Positions 31,842 through 42,519 of a stretch of 64,000 nt of DNA are shown here, piece by piece (positions within the stretch are counted from its first letter, which is position 1; each line of letters starts with the position of its first letter). Origin of the DNA: Streptomyces coelicoflavus. Its GTDB lineage: Bacteria > Actinomycetota > Actinomycetes > Streptomycetales > Streptomycetaceae. Under the pieces are notes generated by a model. It had not been told where the DNA came from. It searched no databases and was given only the letters and a program-made list of their open reading frames with translations. The translations under genes were made by a program, and so were the position numbers. The DNA is taken from assembly GCF_003112555.1 (NCBI RefSeq), contig NZ_BEWB01000009.1, positions 124,001 through 188,000 on the forward strand, written 5' to 3'.

Positions 31842-34187
31842 ATGCACAGCCCCCACGACCCGTACGTCCGGGTGCGCGACGCCCGCGAGCACAATCTCAA
31901 GGGCGTCGACGTGGACGTCCCCCGGGACGTGGTGGCGGTGTTCACCGGCGTCTCGGGGTCGGGGAAGTCCTCGCTGGCCTTCGGGACGGTCTACGCGGAG
32001 GCGCAGCGGCGGTACTTCGAGTCGGTCGCGCCGTACGCCCGCCGCCTGATCCACCAGGTCGGCGCCCCGACGGTGGGTGGGATCACCGGGCTGCCGCCCG
32101 CCGTGTCGCTCCAGCAGCGGCGGGCGACCCCGACGTCCCGTTCCTCGGTGGGCACGGTCACCAACCTCTCCAACTCCCTGCGAATGCTCTTCTCCCGCGC
32201 GGGCGACTACCCGCCGGGCGCCGAGCGGCTGGACTCCGACGCCTTCTCGCCGAACACCGCGGCCGGGGCCTGCCCGGAGTGCCACGGGCTCGGGCGGGTG
32301 CACCGCACCACCGAGGAGTTGCTGGTCCCGGACCCCTCGCTGTCGATCCGGGACGGTGCGATCGCCGCGTGGCCGGGTGCCTGGCAGGGCAAGAACCTGC
32401 GCGACGTCCTGGACGCGCTCGGGTACGACGTGGACCGGCCCTGGCGCGAGCTGCCCGCCGAGGCGCGGGAGTGGATCCTGTTCACCGACGAGCAGCCGGT
32501 GGTCACGGTGCACCCGGTGCGGGACGCGGGCCGCATCCAGCGGCCGTACCAGGGCACGTACATGAGCGCCCGGCGCTATGTGATGAAGACGTTCGCGGAC
32601 TCGAAGAGCACCACGCTGCGGGCGAAGGCGGAGCGCTTCCTGACCGGCGCGCCCTGCCCGGTGTGCGATGGCGGCCGGCTGCGGGCCGAGTCCCTCGCGG
32701 TGACCGTCGGCGGCCGCAACGTCGCCGAACTGGCCGCCCTGCCGCTCACCGAGCTGGCCGCCCTGCTGCCGACCGAGGGCGAGACGGCCAAGGTGCTCAC
32801 CGAGGACCTCGTGTCCAGGATCGCGCCCGTCGTCGAGCTGGGGCTCGGTTATCTGAGCCTGGACCGGCCCACTCCCACCCTGTCGGCGGGCGAGTTGCAG
32901 CGGCTGCGGCTGGCGACCCAGCTGCGGTCCGGGCTGTTCGGGGTGGTGTACGTCCTCGACGAGCCCTCGGCCGGTCTGCACCCGGCGGACACCGAGGCGC
33001 TCCTGACGGTGCTCGAGCGGCTGAAGGCGGCCGGGAACTCGGTGTTCGTGGTGGAGCACCACCTGAGTGTGATGCGCGGCGCCGACTGGATCGTGGACGT
33101 CGGTCCGCTGGCCGGCGAGCACGGCGGGCGGGTGCTGTACAGCGGTCCGGTCGACGGGCTGGCCGAGGTCCCCGAGTCGGCCACCGCCCGGCACCTCTTC
33201 GACCGCTCCCCCGCGCCCTCGCGCGAGGTGCGTACCCCCCGGAGCACGGTGACGGTCGGTCCGGTGACCCGGCACAACCTGCGCGGGGTGACCGCCCGGA
33301 TCCCGCTCGGGGTACTCACCGCGGTGACGGGCGTCTCGGGCTCCGGCAAGTCGACGCTGGTCGGCGAGATCACCGAGGAACTGCCGGGAGTGGACCGGCT
33401 GGTCTCCGTCGACCAGCGGCCCATCGGCCGCACCCCGCGCTCCAACCTGGCCACCTACACGGGTCTGTTCGACGTCGTACGCAAGGTCTTCGCCGCCACC
33501 GACCAGGCGCGGGCGCGCGGTTACGGCGTGGGCCGGTTCTCCTTCAACGTGGCGGGAGGACGCTGCGAGACCTGCCAGGGCGAGGGCTTCGTCAGCGTCG
33601 AGCTGCTCTTCCTGCCGAGCACCTACGCGCCGTGCCCGGACTGCGGCGGGGCGCGCTACAACCCCGCGACGCTCGAAGTGACGCACCGGGGGCGGAACAT
33701 CGCCGAGGTGCTGGACCTGACGGTGGAGGGCGCGGCGGACTTCTTCGCGGACACGCCGGCGGTGGCCCGCAGCCTGGCCGCGCTGCTGGATGTCGGGCTC
33801 GGCTATCTGCGGCTCGGCCAGCCGGCGACGGAGCTGTCCGGCGGCGAGGCACAGCGCATCAAGCTCGCGAGCGAGCTTCAGCGGGGGCGCCGCGGGCACA
33901 CCCTGTACCTCCTCGACGAGCCGACCACCGGTCTGCACCCGGCCGATGTCGAGGTGCTGATGCGCCAGTTGCACGGTCTCGTCGACGCCGGCCACACGGT
34001 CGTCGTGGTCGAGCACGACATGGGGGTGGTCGCGGGCGCCGACCACGTGATCGACCTGGGGCCGGGCGGCGGCGACGCCGGCGGCCGGATCGTCGCCGCG
34101 GGGCGGCCGGCCGAGGTGGCGCGGGCCGCCGGGAGCGCCACGGCGCCCTATCTGGCCCGGGCCCTGGACGGCGGGGAGCGCCGGTGA
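31842..34187 (+). CDS. UvrA-like ABC ATPase (short excinuclease paralogue)
   Basis: 781 residues, against about 950-1000 for housekeeping UvrA. Two ABC cassettes are present. The Walker A motifs are GVSGSGKSS (residue 36) and GVSGSGKST (about 497). The signatures are LSAGELQ (about 347, degenerate from LSGGE) and LSGGEAQ (about 665). Zinc modules CPECHGLG, CPVCDGG, CETCQGEG and CPDCGGAR are kept. The missing length lies in the first half, where UvrB contacts occur in canonical UvrA. Such UvrA2/DrrC-like proteins often protect producers from DNA-binding drugs. A TAGAAT box at 31800 may drive it. Confidence 0.88.
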   Translation: MHSPHDPYVRVRDAREHNLKGVDVDVPRDVVAVFTGVSGSGKSSLAFGTVYAEAQRRYFESVAPYARRLIHQVGAPTVGGITGLPPAVSLQQRRATPTSRSSVGTVTNLSNSLRMLFSRAGDYPPGAERLDSDAFSPNTAAGACPECHGLGRVHRTTEELLVPDPSLSIRDGAIAAWPGAWQGKNLRDVLDALGYDVDRPWRELPAEAREWILFTDEQPVVTVHPVRDAGRIQRPYQGTYMSARRYVMKTFADSKSTTLRAKAERFLTGAPCPVCDGGRLRAESLAVTVGGRNVAELAALPLTELAALLPTEGETAKVLTEDLVSRIAPVVELGLGYLSLDRPTPTLSAGELQRLRLATQLRSGLFGVVYVLDEPSAGLHPADTEALLTVLERLKAAGNSVFVVEHHLSVMRGADWIVDVGPLAGEHGGRVLYSGPVDGLAEVPESATARHLFDRSPAPSREVRTPRSTVTVGPVTRHNLRGVTARIPLGVLTAVTGVSGSGKSTLVGEITEELPGVDRLVSVDQRPIGRTPRSNLATYTGLFDVVRKVFAATDQARARGYGVGRFSFNVAGGRCETCQGEGFVSVELLFLPSTYAPCPDCGGARYNPATLEVTHRGRNIAEVLDLTVEGAADFFADTPAVARSLAALLDVGLGYLRLGQPATELSGGEAQRIKLASELQRGRRGHTLYLLDEPTTGLHPADVEVLMRQLHGLVDAGHTVVVVEHDMGVVAGADHVIDLGPGGGDAGGRIVAAGRPAEVARAAGSATAPYLARALDGGERR

Positions 34188-34204
34188 AGTGGCTTCACCG
34201 GCGC
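34178..34204. terminator. Hairpin terminator overlapping the uvrA-like stop
   Basis: A 12-bp perfect stem (34178-34189 with 34193-34204) and 3-base loop contain the stop codon of the uvrA-like gene and precede the convergent DUF2382 gene. Confidence 0.85.
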
Positions 34205-34229
34205 CCGGTCCCGCGACCGCGGGGAACGG

Positions 34230-35168
34230 TCACTTGCCGCCCCGCCGCTTGTCGTCCCGCCGCTTGTCGTCCCGGGGATGCTTCGCCTCGCCCTCGGTGA
34301 ACGACTCGGTCTCGGCCTCGATGCGCTCCTTGCGGACCTGGCCGCGCACCGTCTCGTTCTCCGTGAGCTCCTCCGTGGTCATCCGGACGCGCTCCACCGG
34401 TACCGTCTCCGTCTCCACGACGGCACGTTCCGCGTGCAGCGTGACCTCGTGCTCGGCCTCGCTGATCTCCGGTCCGGCCAGGGCCTCGTCACGGTTGGCG
34501 TCCGTGATGGGCTCGCGCACCACACGCACTTCCTCGTGGGTGATCGGAACGGTCTGCTGGACCTCTTCCGTGACCACGTACTTGCGCAGCCTGGCCCGGC
34601 CGGACTCGTGGCGTTCGACGCCGATGCGCATCTGCTCCTCGGAGCGGGTCATGGCCTCGTCGCCGCGCATGCCCTCGCGCCGCCCGGCGCCCTCGCGGCC
34701 GGTCCTGCCGCCCGCCGTTCCGGCAGCACCGGCCGTACCGGCCAGTCCCGCGGCACCCGCCGCTCCGGCGGCCCCGGCGGTGCCCGCCGTGCCCGTTCCC
34801 GCGGCGGAACGGCCGTCGTCGGTGCGCTCGGCCTCGGACAGCACGCTGCCCCAGTTGATGCCGTAGTAGTCGTACAGCCGGTGCTCCTCGGTCTCCGACA
34901 GATGGCCGCCCGCGTCGACGTCGACAGAGGGCGCGCCCTTGACCTGGTCCTTGCCGTAGGGAACCTCGAGGTGGTCCTGGACCATCGCGGCGTCGCGGAT
35001 GGGCACGAAGGACTCGGCTCCGCCGAACATGCCCGTCTTGACGCTCACCCACTCGGGGCGCCCGGTCATGTCGTCGAAGAAGACATGCTTCGCGTCGCCG
35101 ATCTTGTTGCCGTCCCCGTCGTAGACCGGTTGGTCCAGGACGTTGGCGATCTCTTCACGGGTGATCAT
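34230..35168 (-). CDS. PRC-barrel/DUF2382 stress protein
   Basis: 312 residues. An N-terminal PRC-barrel spans about 1-100 (LDQPVYDGDGNKIGDAKHVF, then PEWVSVKTGMFG). Next comes a low-complexity Ala/Gly/Thr linker (about 120-155, AGTAGAAGAAG-type repeats). The C-terminal DUF2382 domain (about 185-295) has the repeated hexad pattern VVTEEVQQTVPITHEEVRV. Together they resemble YsnF/AvaK general-stress proteins. A highly charged Lys/Arg tail ends it. The ribosome site GGAGG lies well placed before the ATG. It is probably stress-induced, though I see no confident sigma-B promoter. Confidence 0.9.
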   Translation of the reverse strand: MITREEIANVLDQPVYDGDGNKIGDAKHVFFDDMTGRPEWVSVKTGMFGGAESFVPIRDAAMVQDHLEVPYGKDQVKGAPSVDVDAGGHLSETEEHRLYDYYGINWGSVLSEAERTDDGRSAAGTGTAGTAGAAGAAGAAGLAGTAGAAGTAGGRTGREGAGRREGMRGDEAMTRSEEQMRIGVERHESGRARLRKYVVTEEVQQTVPITHEEVRVVREPITDANRDEALAGPEISEAEHEVTLHAERAVVETETVPVERVRMTTEELTENETVRGQVRKERIEAETESFTEGEAKHPRDDKRRDDKRRGGK

Positions 35169-35240
35169 CTGCCATCACCCTCCTTTCGGGTGCCTGCCTT
35201 CCGATTGTCCGCATCCAGCGGTGAGGAAACGGCACAAACT

Positions 35241-36068
35241 TCACAAAGCACACGCACTTTTCGAAAGTGCTTTCGCCTGGTGGCCGTGGACCGCGCTCTC
35301 CGCGGCCCGCGCCAGGGAACGGCGGTCGCGGTGCCGGCCGGGCGACACGGCCGGACAGACCTCCACCTCGGCCGTCAGTCCGCGCGCCGAAGCGACCCGC
35401 CACAGGGAGGCGAGCAGTGTGTCCACGCCGACGAACGCGGGCGTGGTGCTCACCGCCCGCTCCCCGGACCGGTAGCGGATCCGGACCGGCTGGACCGGCA
35501 CGCCGGCGTCCAGGGCGGCCTGGAACACCGCCCGGCTGAAGGGCCCCCGGGCGCGTCCGCACCAGGTGCTGCCCTCCGGGAAGGCGGCCACCGCGGCACC
35601 GGCCGCCAGGACCCGCGCGATCGCGTCGACCGTGTCCGGCAGGGCCCGCAGCCGGTCCCGCTCGACGAACAGCACCCCGGCGCGCGCGGCCGGCCCGCCC
35701 GCCACCGGCCAGCACCGGATCTCGCTCTTGGCCAGCATCCTGGCCGGGCGCACGGCGGCGAGCAGCGGGATGTCGAGCCAGGAGACGTGGTTGGCGACGA
35801 GGAGCAGCCCGCCCGCGGGAGCGGCCGCACCCGTGACGCGGACCCGGACCCCCGCGGCCCGCACGACCCACCGGCACCAGCTGCGCACCGGGGCGTCGGG
35901 CAGCCGGCGCCGCAGGCCGGACGGCGCCAGTACGACGGCGATCCCGGCCAGGAGCAGCACCGCGAGGGCGGTGAGCCGCAGCACGGCACGCGGCACCGCC
36001 GCCGCGCCACGGGGCCGCTCGACACACGCCCCGGGGGTGCAGGGCGCGACGGGCAGCCAGCCGCTCAT
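35241..36068 (-). CDS. 1-acyl-glycerol-phosphate-type acyltransferase (OlsA-like)
   Basis: 275 residues. The PlsC motif HX4D appears as NHVSWLD (His94, Asp99), and FPEGSTW near residue 160 is the second block. One membrane helix lies at about 31-50. With the GNAT/OlsB-like gene, whose stop it overlaps by four bases, it fits the second step of ornithine-lipid synthesis: O-acylation of lyso-ornithine lipid. The last dozen codons (QAKALSKSACAL) use AAA, CTT, AGT, TGT and TTG, unlike the rest of the gene, and contain a hairpin. The tail may therefore be a recent extension. Confidence 0.85.
   Translation of the reverse strand: MSGWLPVAPCTPGACVERPRGAAAVPRAVLRLTALAVLLLAGIAVVLAPSGLRRRLPDAPVRSWCRWVVRAAGVRVRVTGAAAPAGGLLLVANHVSWLDIPLLAAVRPARMLAKSEIRCWPVAGGPAARAGVLFVERDRLRALPDTVDAIARVLAAGAAVAAFPEGSTWCGRARGPFSRAVFQAALDAGVPVQPVRIRYRSGERAVSTTPAFVGVDTLLASLWRVASARGLTAEVEVCPAVSPGRHRDRRSLARAAESAVHGHQAKALSKSACAL
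35254..35270 (-). terminator. Hairpin inside the 3' end of the OlsA-like gene
   Basis: GCACTTT (35254-35260) and AAAGTGC (35264-35270) form a 7-bp stem with loop TCG. It lies 13 bases before the stop codon, in an AT-rich patch unusual for this genome. It is a possible terminator remnant read as coding sequence. Confidence 0.45.
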
Positions 36069-36838
36069 CGGGCCGGGGCGAGCGAGAGGAAGTGGCGCAG
36101 GTAGCGCGGGTCGACCCGGCTCATCGGCAGCAGCACGTACAGGTCCGCGACGCCGAAGTCGACGTCGTGCGCGGGCGCGCCGCAGACCCAGGCGCCCAGC
36201 CGGAGGTAGCCGCGCAGCAGCGCCGGCAGCTCGGTGCGCGCGGCGGGCACCGCCGGGCGCGGGACCCACGGCAGCAGCGGCCGTACCCGGTACTCCTCGG
36301 GCGCCAGGTGCTTGGCCCGCACCCGGTCCCAGGTGCCGGCGGCGAGCGTTCCGCCGTCGGCGAGCGGGAGCGAGCAGCAGCCCGCCAGCCACTCGTGGCC
36401 CCGGTCGGTCATGTAGCGGGCCATTCCCGCCCAGATGAGGCCGATGACGGCGCCGTCGCGGTGGTCCGGGTGCACGCAGGAGCGGCCGACCTCGACGAGT
36501 CCGGGCCGGATCGCGTCCAGCGCCGCGAGGTCGAACTCGGTCTCGGCGTACAGCCGTCCGGCCACCGCCGCGCGCTCCGGCGGCAGCAGCCGGTAGGTTC
36601 CGACGACCTGTCCGGTCGTCTCCTCGCGCACGAGCAGGTGGTCGCAGTACGCGTCGAAGGGGTCGACGTCGTACCCGGGCTCCGCGCTCGCCAGCAGTGC
36701 TCCCATCTCCCCGGCGAACACGTCGTGCCGCAGCCGCTGCGCGGCCCGTACGTCGTCCTCGTCGCGGGCGAGGGCGACGGTGTAGCGGCGGGGAGCGGCG
36801 GGCTTCGGGGGACGGTCCGCGGTCAGTACGCCGGTCAT
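36065..36838 (-). CDS. GNAT-type N-acyltransferase (OlsB-like)
   Basis: 257 residues of the acetyltransferase fold typical of OlsB/hemolysin-like acyl-ACP N-acyltransferases (PF13444). Diagnostic segments are AAQRLRHDVFAGEMGALL (about 31-50), DPFDAYCDHLLVRE, VGTYRLLPP and EVGRSCVHPDHRDG. OlsB attaches a 3-hydroxy fatty acid to the amino group of ornithine, giving lyso-ornithine lipid. The adjoining coupled OlsA-like gene completes the pathway. The pair sits 205 bases downstream of sdhB on the same strand. Ornithine lipids are known in Streptomyces, which supports the assignment. Confidence 0.85.
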   Translation of the reverse strand: MTGVLTADRPPKPAAPRRYTVALARDEDDVRAAQRLRHDVFAGEMGALLASAEPGYDVDPFDAYCDHLLVREETTGQVVGTYRLLPPERAAVAGRLYAETEFDLAALDAIRPGLVEVGRSCVHPDHRDGAVIGLIWAGMARYMTDRGHEWLAGCCSLPLADGGTLAAGTWDRVRAKHLAPEEYRVRPLLPWVPRPAVPAARTELPALLRGYLRLGAWVCGAPAHDVDFGVADLYVLLPMSRVDPRYLRHFLSLAPAR

Positions 36839-37043
36839 GGGTGCTCTCCTGGTCGTGAGAACGGTGGTGGTGGGGACGGCTCCGCCACAGTTCTCCCGAC
36901 GCCGGCTGTACTGCACATGACGACTGCCGGGAGCCCGGATGTGCGCTTCCTGAATGCCGGGAGCACAAGCGAGACGGGGCCGAGGGGAGCACCTCCCTCG
37001 ACCCCGCCCGTCCGCACCTTGTCGGCGAACGTTCACTGAACCC

Positions 37044-37786
37044 CTACCGCTGCACCTTCCGCGCGGCCCGCAGCCACTCCTTGTTCATACTGGTGATGGA
37101 CATCAGCGGAATGCCCTTCGGGCACGCGGTCGCGCACTCGCCGGTGAGCGTGCACCCGCCGAACCCCTCCGCGTCCATCTGCCCCACCATGTCGAGCACC
37201 CGCGTCTCGCGCTCGGGTGCGCCCTGCGGCAGGACGTTCAGGTGGTTCACCTTCGCGGAAGTGAACAGCATCGCCGCCCCGTTGGGGCAGGCCGCCACGC
37301 ACGCGCCGCAGCCGATGCACTCCGCGTGCTCGAAGGCGAGGTCGGCGTCCGGCTTCGGCACCGGCGTGGCATGGGCCTCGGGCGCGGCACCGGTGGGCGC
37401 GGTGATGTAGCCGCCGGCCTGGATGATGCGGTCGAAGGCGGAGCGGTCGACGACGAGGTCCTTGACGACCGGGAAGGCCGAGGCCCGCCAGGGCTCGATG
37501 TCGATGGTGTCGCCGTCCTGGAAGGACCGCATGTGCAGCTGGCAGGTGGTGGTGCGCTCGGGGCCGTGGGCGTCGCCGTTGATGACCAGCGAGCAGGCGC
37601 CGCAGATGCCCTCGCGGCAGTCGTGGTCGAAGGCGACCGGGTCCTCGCCCTTGAGGATGAGCTCCTCGTTGAGGGTGTCGAGCATCTCCAGGAAGGACAT
37701 GTCACTGGAGATCCCGTCCACCTCGTACGTGGACATGGCGCCGTCGGCGTCGGCGTTCTTCTGCCGCCAGACGCGCAGGGTGAGCT

Positions 37787-37790
<4 letters not shown>
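37044..37790 (-). CDS. sdhB: Succinate dehydrogenase iron-sulfur subunit
   Basis: 248 residues. The [2Fe-2S] ligands are in CREGICGACS and the downstream TTTCQLH (about residues 58-85). The [4Fe-4S] and [3Fe-4S] clusters are in CIGCGACVAACPN (about 157) and CTLTGECATACPKGI (about 215). It passes electrons from the SdhA flavin to the membrane anchor. Its start overlaps the sdhA stop by four bases. This is the type-B set with a single cytochrome b subunit, and is probably the second sdh operon of the genome, which in S. coelicolor also has a classical sdhABCD. Confidence 0.96.
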
Positions 37791-39736
<1,946 letters not shown>

Positions 39737-39737
39737 G

Positions 39738-40445
39738 TCAGCTCACCACTCCGGTCATGACGCCCACGGGTACGGCGACGAAGCCGGCCGTGAGCAGCAG
39801 CGCGAGGACGTTCGCGACGGTCTTCAGGGCGCGGTCGCGGGTGCGGCTGCCGGCGCCGAGGGTCTGGGCGGCGGACCAGAAGCCGTGCCGGACGTGCATG
39901 CCGACGGCGAGCACCGCGACGATGTAGATGACGTTGCCGTACCAGGTGGAGAAGGTGTCCAGGACGTTCTGGTAGGGCTTGCCGGTCTCGAAGCCGCCGG
40001 AGTGCACGGTGCCGGTGGTCAGGTCCAGGATGTGCCAGACGATGAACAGGGCGAGGATGATGCCGCCCCAGCGCATGGTGCGCGTCGCGTAGCTGGAGCG
40101 CGGCTTCTTGTGCACGTACTTGCTGGGCCGCGCCTTGATGTCGCGGCGGCTGAGCTGGTACGCGGAGACGGCGTGGGCGACGACGGCGACGACGAGCACG
40201 ACGCGGATCAGCCAGAGCGTCCACTCGTAGTGCATGAACGGCTCGCCGACCGTGCGCAGCCAGTGGGCGTAGTGGTTGAACTCCTCGGTCCCGAAGAAGA
40301 TCTTCAGGTTCCCGATCATGTGGGCGACCAGGTAGAGCAGCATGACGAGACCGCTGACCGCCATCACTGTCTTCTTGCCGACGGTCGAGTCCCACACGGT
40401 GCGCGCCATGGACGGCCGTCGGTCCGTCCGCGTTGCCAGAGCCAT
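39738..40445 (-). CDS. sdhC: Succinate dehydrogenase cytochrome b subunit
   Basis: 235 residues with five predicted membrane helices (about 26-46, 72-96, 122-145, 162-185 and 207-228). This is the single-subunit dihaem type known from Bacillus. Haem-ligand His candidates are in VAHMIGN, HYAHWLR, VVAHAVSAYQ, IVWHILDL and MHVRHGF. It anchors SdhAB to the membrane and transfers electrons to menaquinone. The first ATG at 40445 is used; an ATG at 40409 (MARTVW) is an alternative. It is divergent from a LysR regulator. Confidence 0.94.
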   Translation of the reverse strand: MALATRTDRRPSMARTVWDSTVGKKTVMAVSGLVMLLYLVAHMIGNLKIFFGTEEFNHYAHWLRTVGEPFMHYEWTLWLIRVVLVVAVVAHAVSAYQLSRRDIKARPSKYVHKKPRSSYATRTMRWGGIILALFIVWHILDLTTGTVHSGGFETGKPYQNVLDTFSTWYGNVIYIVAVLAVGMHVRHGFWSAAQTLGAGSRTRDRALKTVANVLALLLTAGFVAVPVGVMTGVVS

Positions 40446-40487
40446 GTCACAGGACGTTACGGGGACCGGGCCTCATCGGTCCAAGAC

Positions 40488-40520
40488 ATGGAATGCCTGG
40501 TTTCCATAGGGTGTACCTAT
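40488..40520. promoter_or_regulatory. Overlapping inverted repeats between sdhCAB and lysR
   Basis: ATGGAA (40488-40493) faces TTCCAT (40502-40507), and ATAGG (40506-40510) faces CCTAT (40516-40520). Both lie in the 95-base divergent space and are AT-richer than their surroundings. They are good candidates for the LysR recognition and activation sites. Confidence 0.6.
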
Positions 40521-40540
40521 CAAGGCCGTATGCTCGCGGT

Positions 40541-41425
40541 ATGCAGTTGCAACAGCTCCAGTACTTCGTGGCGGTCGCCGAGACCCGGCACTTCACCCGG
40601 GCCGCCGAGGTGGTCCACGTGGCGCAGCCCTCGCTGTCGCAGCAGATCAAGGCGCTGGAGCGGGAGCTGGGCGCCGACCTGTTCCTGCGGGCGCGCGGGA
40701 ACATCACGCTCACCGACGCCGGGGAGGCACTGCTGCCGCTGGCCCGGCGCATCCTCGCGGACGCGGACACCGCCCGGCACGAGGTGCTGGAGCTGGCCCA
40801 GCTGCGCCGCGGCCGGGTCCGGCTGGGCGCCACCCCGAGTCTGTGCACCGGCCTGCTCCCCGACGTGCTGCGCGCCTTCCACGACCGCTATCCCGGCATC
40901 CAGCTGCTGATCGAGGAGGGCGGCTCGCACGACCTGGTGCGCGAGCTGGCGCGCGGCGCGCTGGACCTCGCCCTGGTCGTCCTGCCGCTGCCCACCGCCT
41001 CACCGGCGCTGACCACGGTGGAGCTGCTGCGGGAGGACCTGGTGGTGGTGTCGTCCCCGGAGTCGCCCCGGCCGGGCGGCGGGCGCCGTGCCGTGCGCAT
41101 CACCGACCTGGAGGGCGAGCGTCTGGTGATGTTCCGGCACGGCTACGACCTGCGCGAGCTGACCGTGGCCGCGTGCCGCTCGGCCGGGTTCGAACCGGAC
41201 TTCGCCGTGGAGGGCGGGGAGATGGACGCGGTGCTGGGCTTCGTACGGGCCGGGCTCGGCATGGCGGTCGTCCCGCGCATGGTGGCCGCGCGCTCCGGGC
41301 GCGGACTGCGGGTGACCCCATTGGCCCGGCCGGGCCTGTACCGGACCATCGCCCTGGCCCACCGCAGCGACGTGGCTCCGCCGCGGGCGGCTCGGGAGCT
41401 GATGCGGATGCTCCTCGAGCGGTGA
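40541..41425 (+). CDS. LysR-family regulator, probable regulator of sdhCAB
   Basis: 294 residues. The LysR winged helix begins at the first residue (MQLQQLQYFVAVAETRHFTR, then VAQPSLSQQIKALERELGA) and a type 2 periplasmic-binding effector domain follows from about residue 90 (GRVRLGATPSLCTGLLPDVL). It is divergent from sdhC, with only 95 bases and two inverted repeats between them, which is the classical LysR arrangement for controlling the neighbour. The effector could be a C4-dicarboxylate, but that is inference. Confidence 0.92.
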   Translation: MQLQQLQYFVAVAETRHFTRAAEVVHVAQPSLSQQIKALERELGADLFLRARGNITLTDAGEALLPLARRILADADTARHEVLELAQLRRGRVRLGATPSLCTGLLPDVLRAFHDRYPGIQLLIEEGGSHDLVRELARGALDLALVVLPLPTASPALTTVELLREDLVVVSSPESPRPGGGRRAVRITDLEGERLVMFRHGYDLRELTVAACRSAGFEPDFAVEGGEMDAVLGFVRAGLGMAVVPRMVAARSGRGLRVTPLARPGLYRTIALAHRSDVAPPRAARELMRMLLER

Positions 41426-41441
41426 CGGTCCCGGACCGTCA
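41423..41441. terminator. Palindrome spanning two convergent stop codons
   Basis: TGACGGTCC (41423-41431) and GGACCGTCA (41433-41441) are perfect inverted copies around one base. Each arm contains the stop codon of one of the convergent LysR and NmrA-like genes. It can act as a compact bidirectional terminator. Confidence 0.7.
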
Positions 41442-42338
41442 GGCGAGCGTGGCCGGCCTGAGGACCTCCTCGCACCAGCGGCGGAAGCTCGTGGGCGCGG
41501 TGTCCGGGGTGCTGGGCTCGGCCGCGCCGTAGAAGCCCTGGGCGTCCATCGCCGAGGCCATGTCGGCCAGCCCCTGGGCCCCGCTCTCGCTCGCCCCGAA
41601 CCGCAGGGCGGACGCCTTGTAGGCCTCCGGGGTGGTCTCCCGTACCCGTACCGGACGGCCCAGTACGTCGGACAGCACCCCGGCCATTCCCTCCGGGGTG
41701 AGGTCGTCGGGGCCGACGAGCGGGACGTCCGCGCGACCGGTCCAGGAGTCGTCGAGGAGCAGACGGGCGGCGGTGGCGGCGATGTCGGCGGTCGCGCAGG
41801 TCCGCAGGACGCGGTCGGCGGCGTACGCCATGCGGAACTCGCCGGTGTCGCGCAGGGCGGCCGTCTGCCCGAGCAGGTTCTCCATCAGGAAGGGCGGGCA
41901 CAGCGCCCGGTAGTGCACGCCGGTGGCCGCGATCCGGTCGTCCATGGCGAGCGAGGCGGAGATCGGTCCGGCGTCCTTGGCCACGCCGCGTCCCAGGCTG
42001 GAGACGGCGACGACCCGTGGGAGGCCCTGCCGGGCGATCACGTCGCACAGCGGCAGCGTGAAGTCGCGGAAGTGGCCCTCGACGCTGTCGGCGCCGGGCG
42101 CGGGCGGCACCAGCCAGAACACCTGGCCGGCACCCTCGCAGGCCGCGGCCAGGACCTCGGGGTCGGCGTGCGAGCCCTGGAACACCTCGGCCCGTTCGCG
42201 GGCGCGGACGGTGAGACGGCCGGGCTCGCGGGCGATCACTCGCAGCGTGGCCCCGTCGTCCCGGGTGTCGAGGGCGTCCAGGACTCGGTCGAGGACCTGC
42301 CGGCCGATTCCGCCGGTCGGGGTGGTGATGACGATCAC
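41439..42338 (-). CDS. NmrA-like NAD(P)-binding protein
   Basis: 299 residues, atypical SDR. The N-terminal nucleotide motif TPTGGIGRQVLD matches the NmrA pattern, followed by VIAREPGRL, VFWLVPPAP and VAVSSLGRG; no catalytic Tyr-X3-Lys is evident. Such proteins sense the NAD(P) redox state or reduce quinones. The GTG at 42338 is chosen, as GGAG lies eight bases upstream; a GTG two codons earlier is too close to that site. It is divergent from a second LysR regulator that may control it. Confidence 0.88.
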   Translation of the reverse strand: MIVITTPTGGIGRQVLDRVLDALDTRDDGATLRVIAREPGRLTVRARERAEVFQGSHADPEVLAAACEGAGQVFWLVPPAPGADSVEGHFRDFTLPLCDVIARQGLPRVVAVSSLGRGVAKDAGPISASLAMDDRIAATGVHYRALCPPFLMENLLGQTAALRDTGEFRMAYAADRVLRTCATADIAATAARLLLDDSWTGRADVPLVGPDDLTPEGMAGVLSDVLGRPVRVRETTPEAYKASALRFGASESGAQGLADMASAMDAQGFYGAAEPSTPDTAPTSFRRWCEEVLRPATLA

Positions 42339-42519
42339 GAACACAACTCCGCTTCAGGGAAGGCGAGATGAGAGGGAGCGCGCCGGGGCGGGTAGCCCGT
42401 ACCGTTCGCTTCCCGGCGCTCTTCCATCGTGTTCGCCGGGCCGCTGGAACTGAAGGATCGATCGGGTCCCGCTTGTTACCCTGAAGGCAATACCGGGCGG
42501 CACCGGAGGGAGGCGGAGC

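Noticed and set aside
40490..40515. Sigma-R-like GGAAT-N18 element before the LysR gene
   Set aside because: The -10 word is GTA rather than GTT, and the bases are better explained by the inverted repeats.
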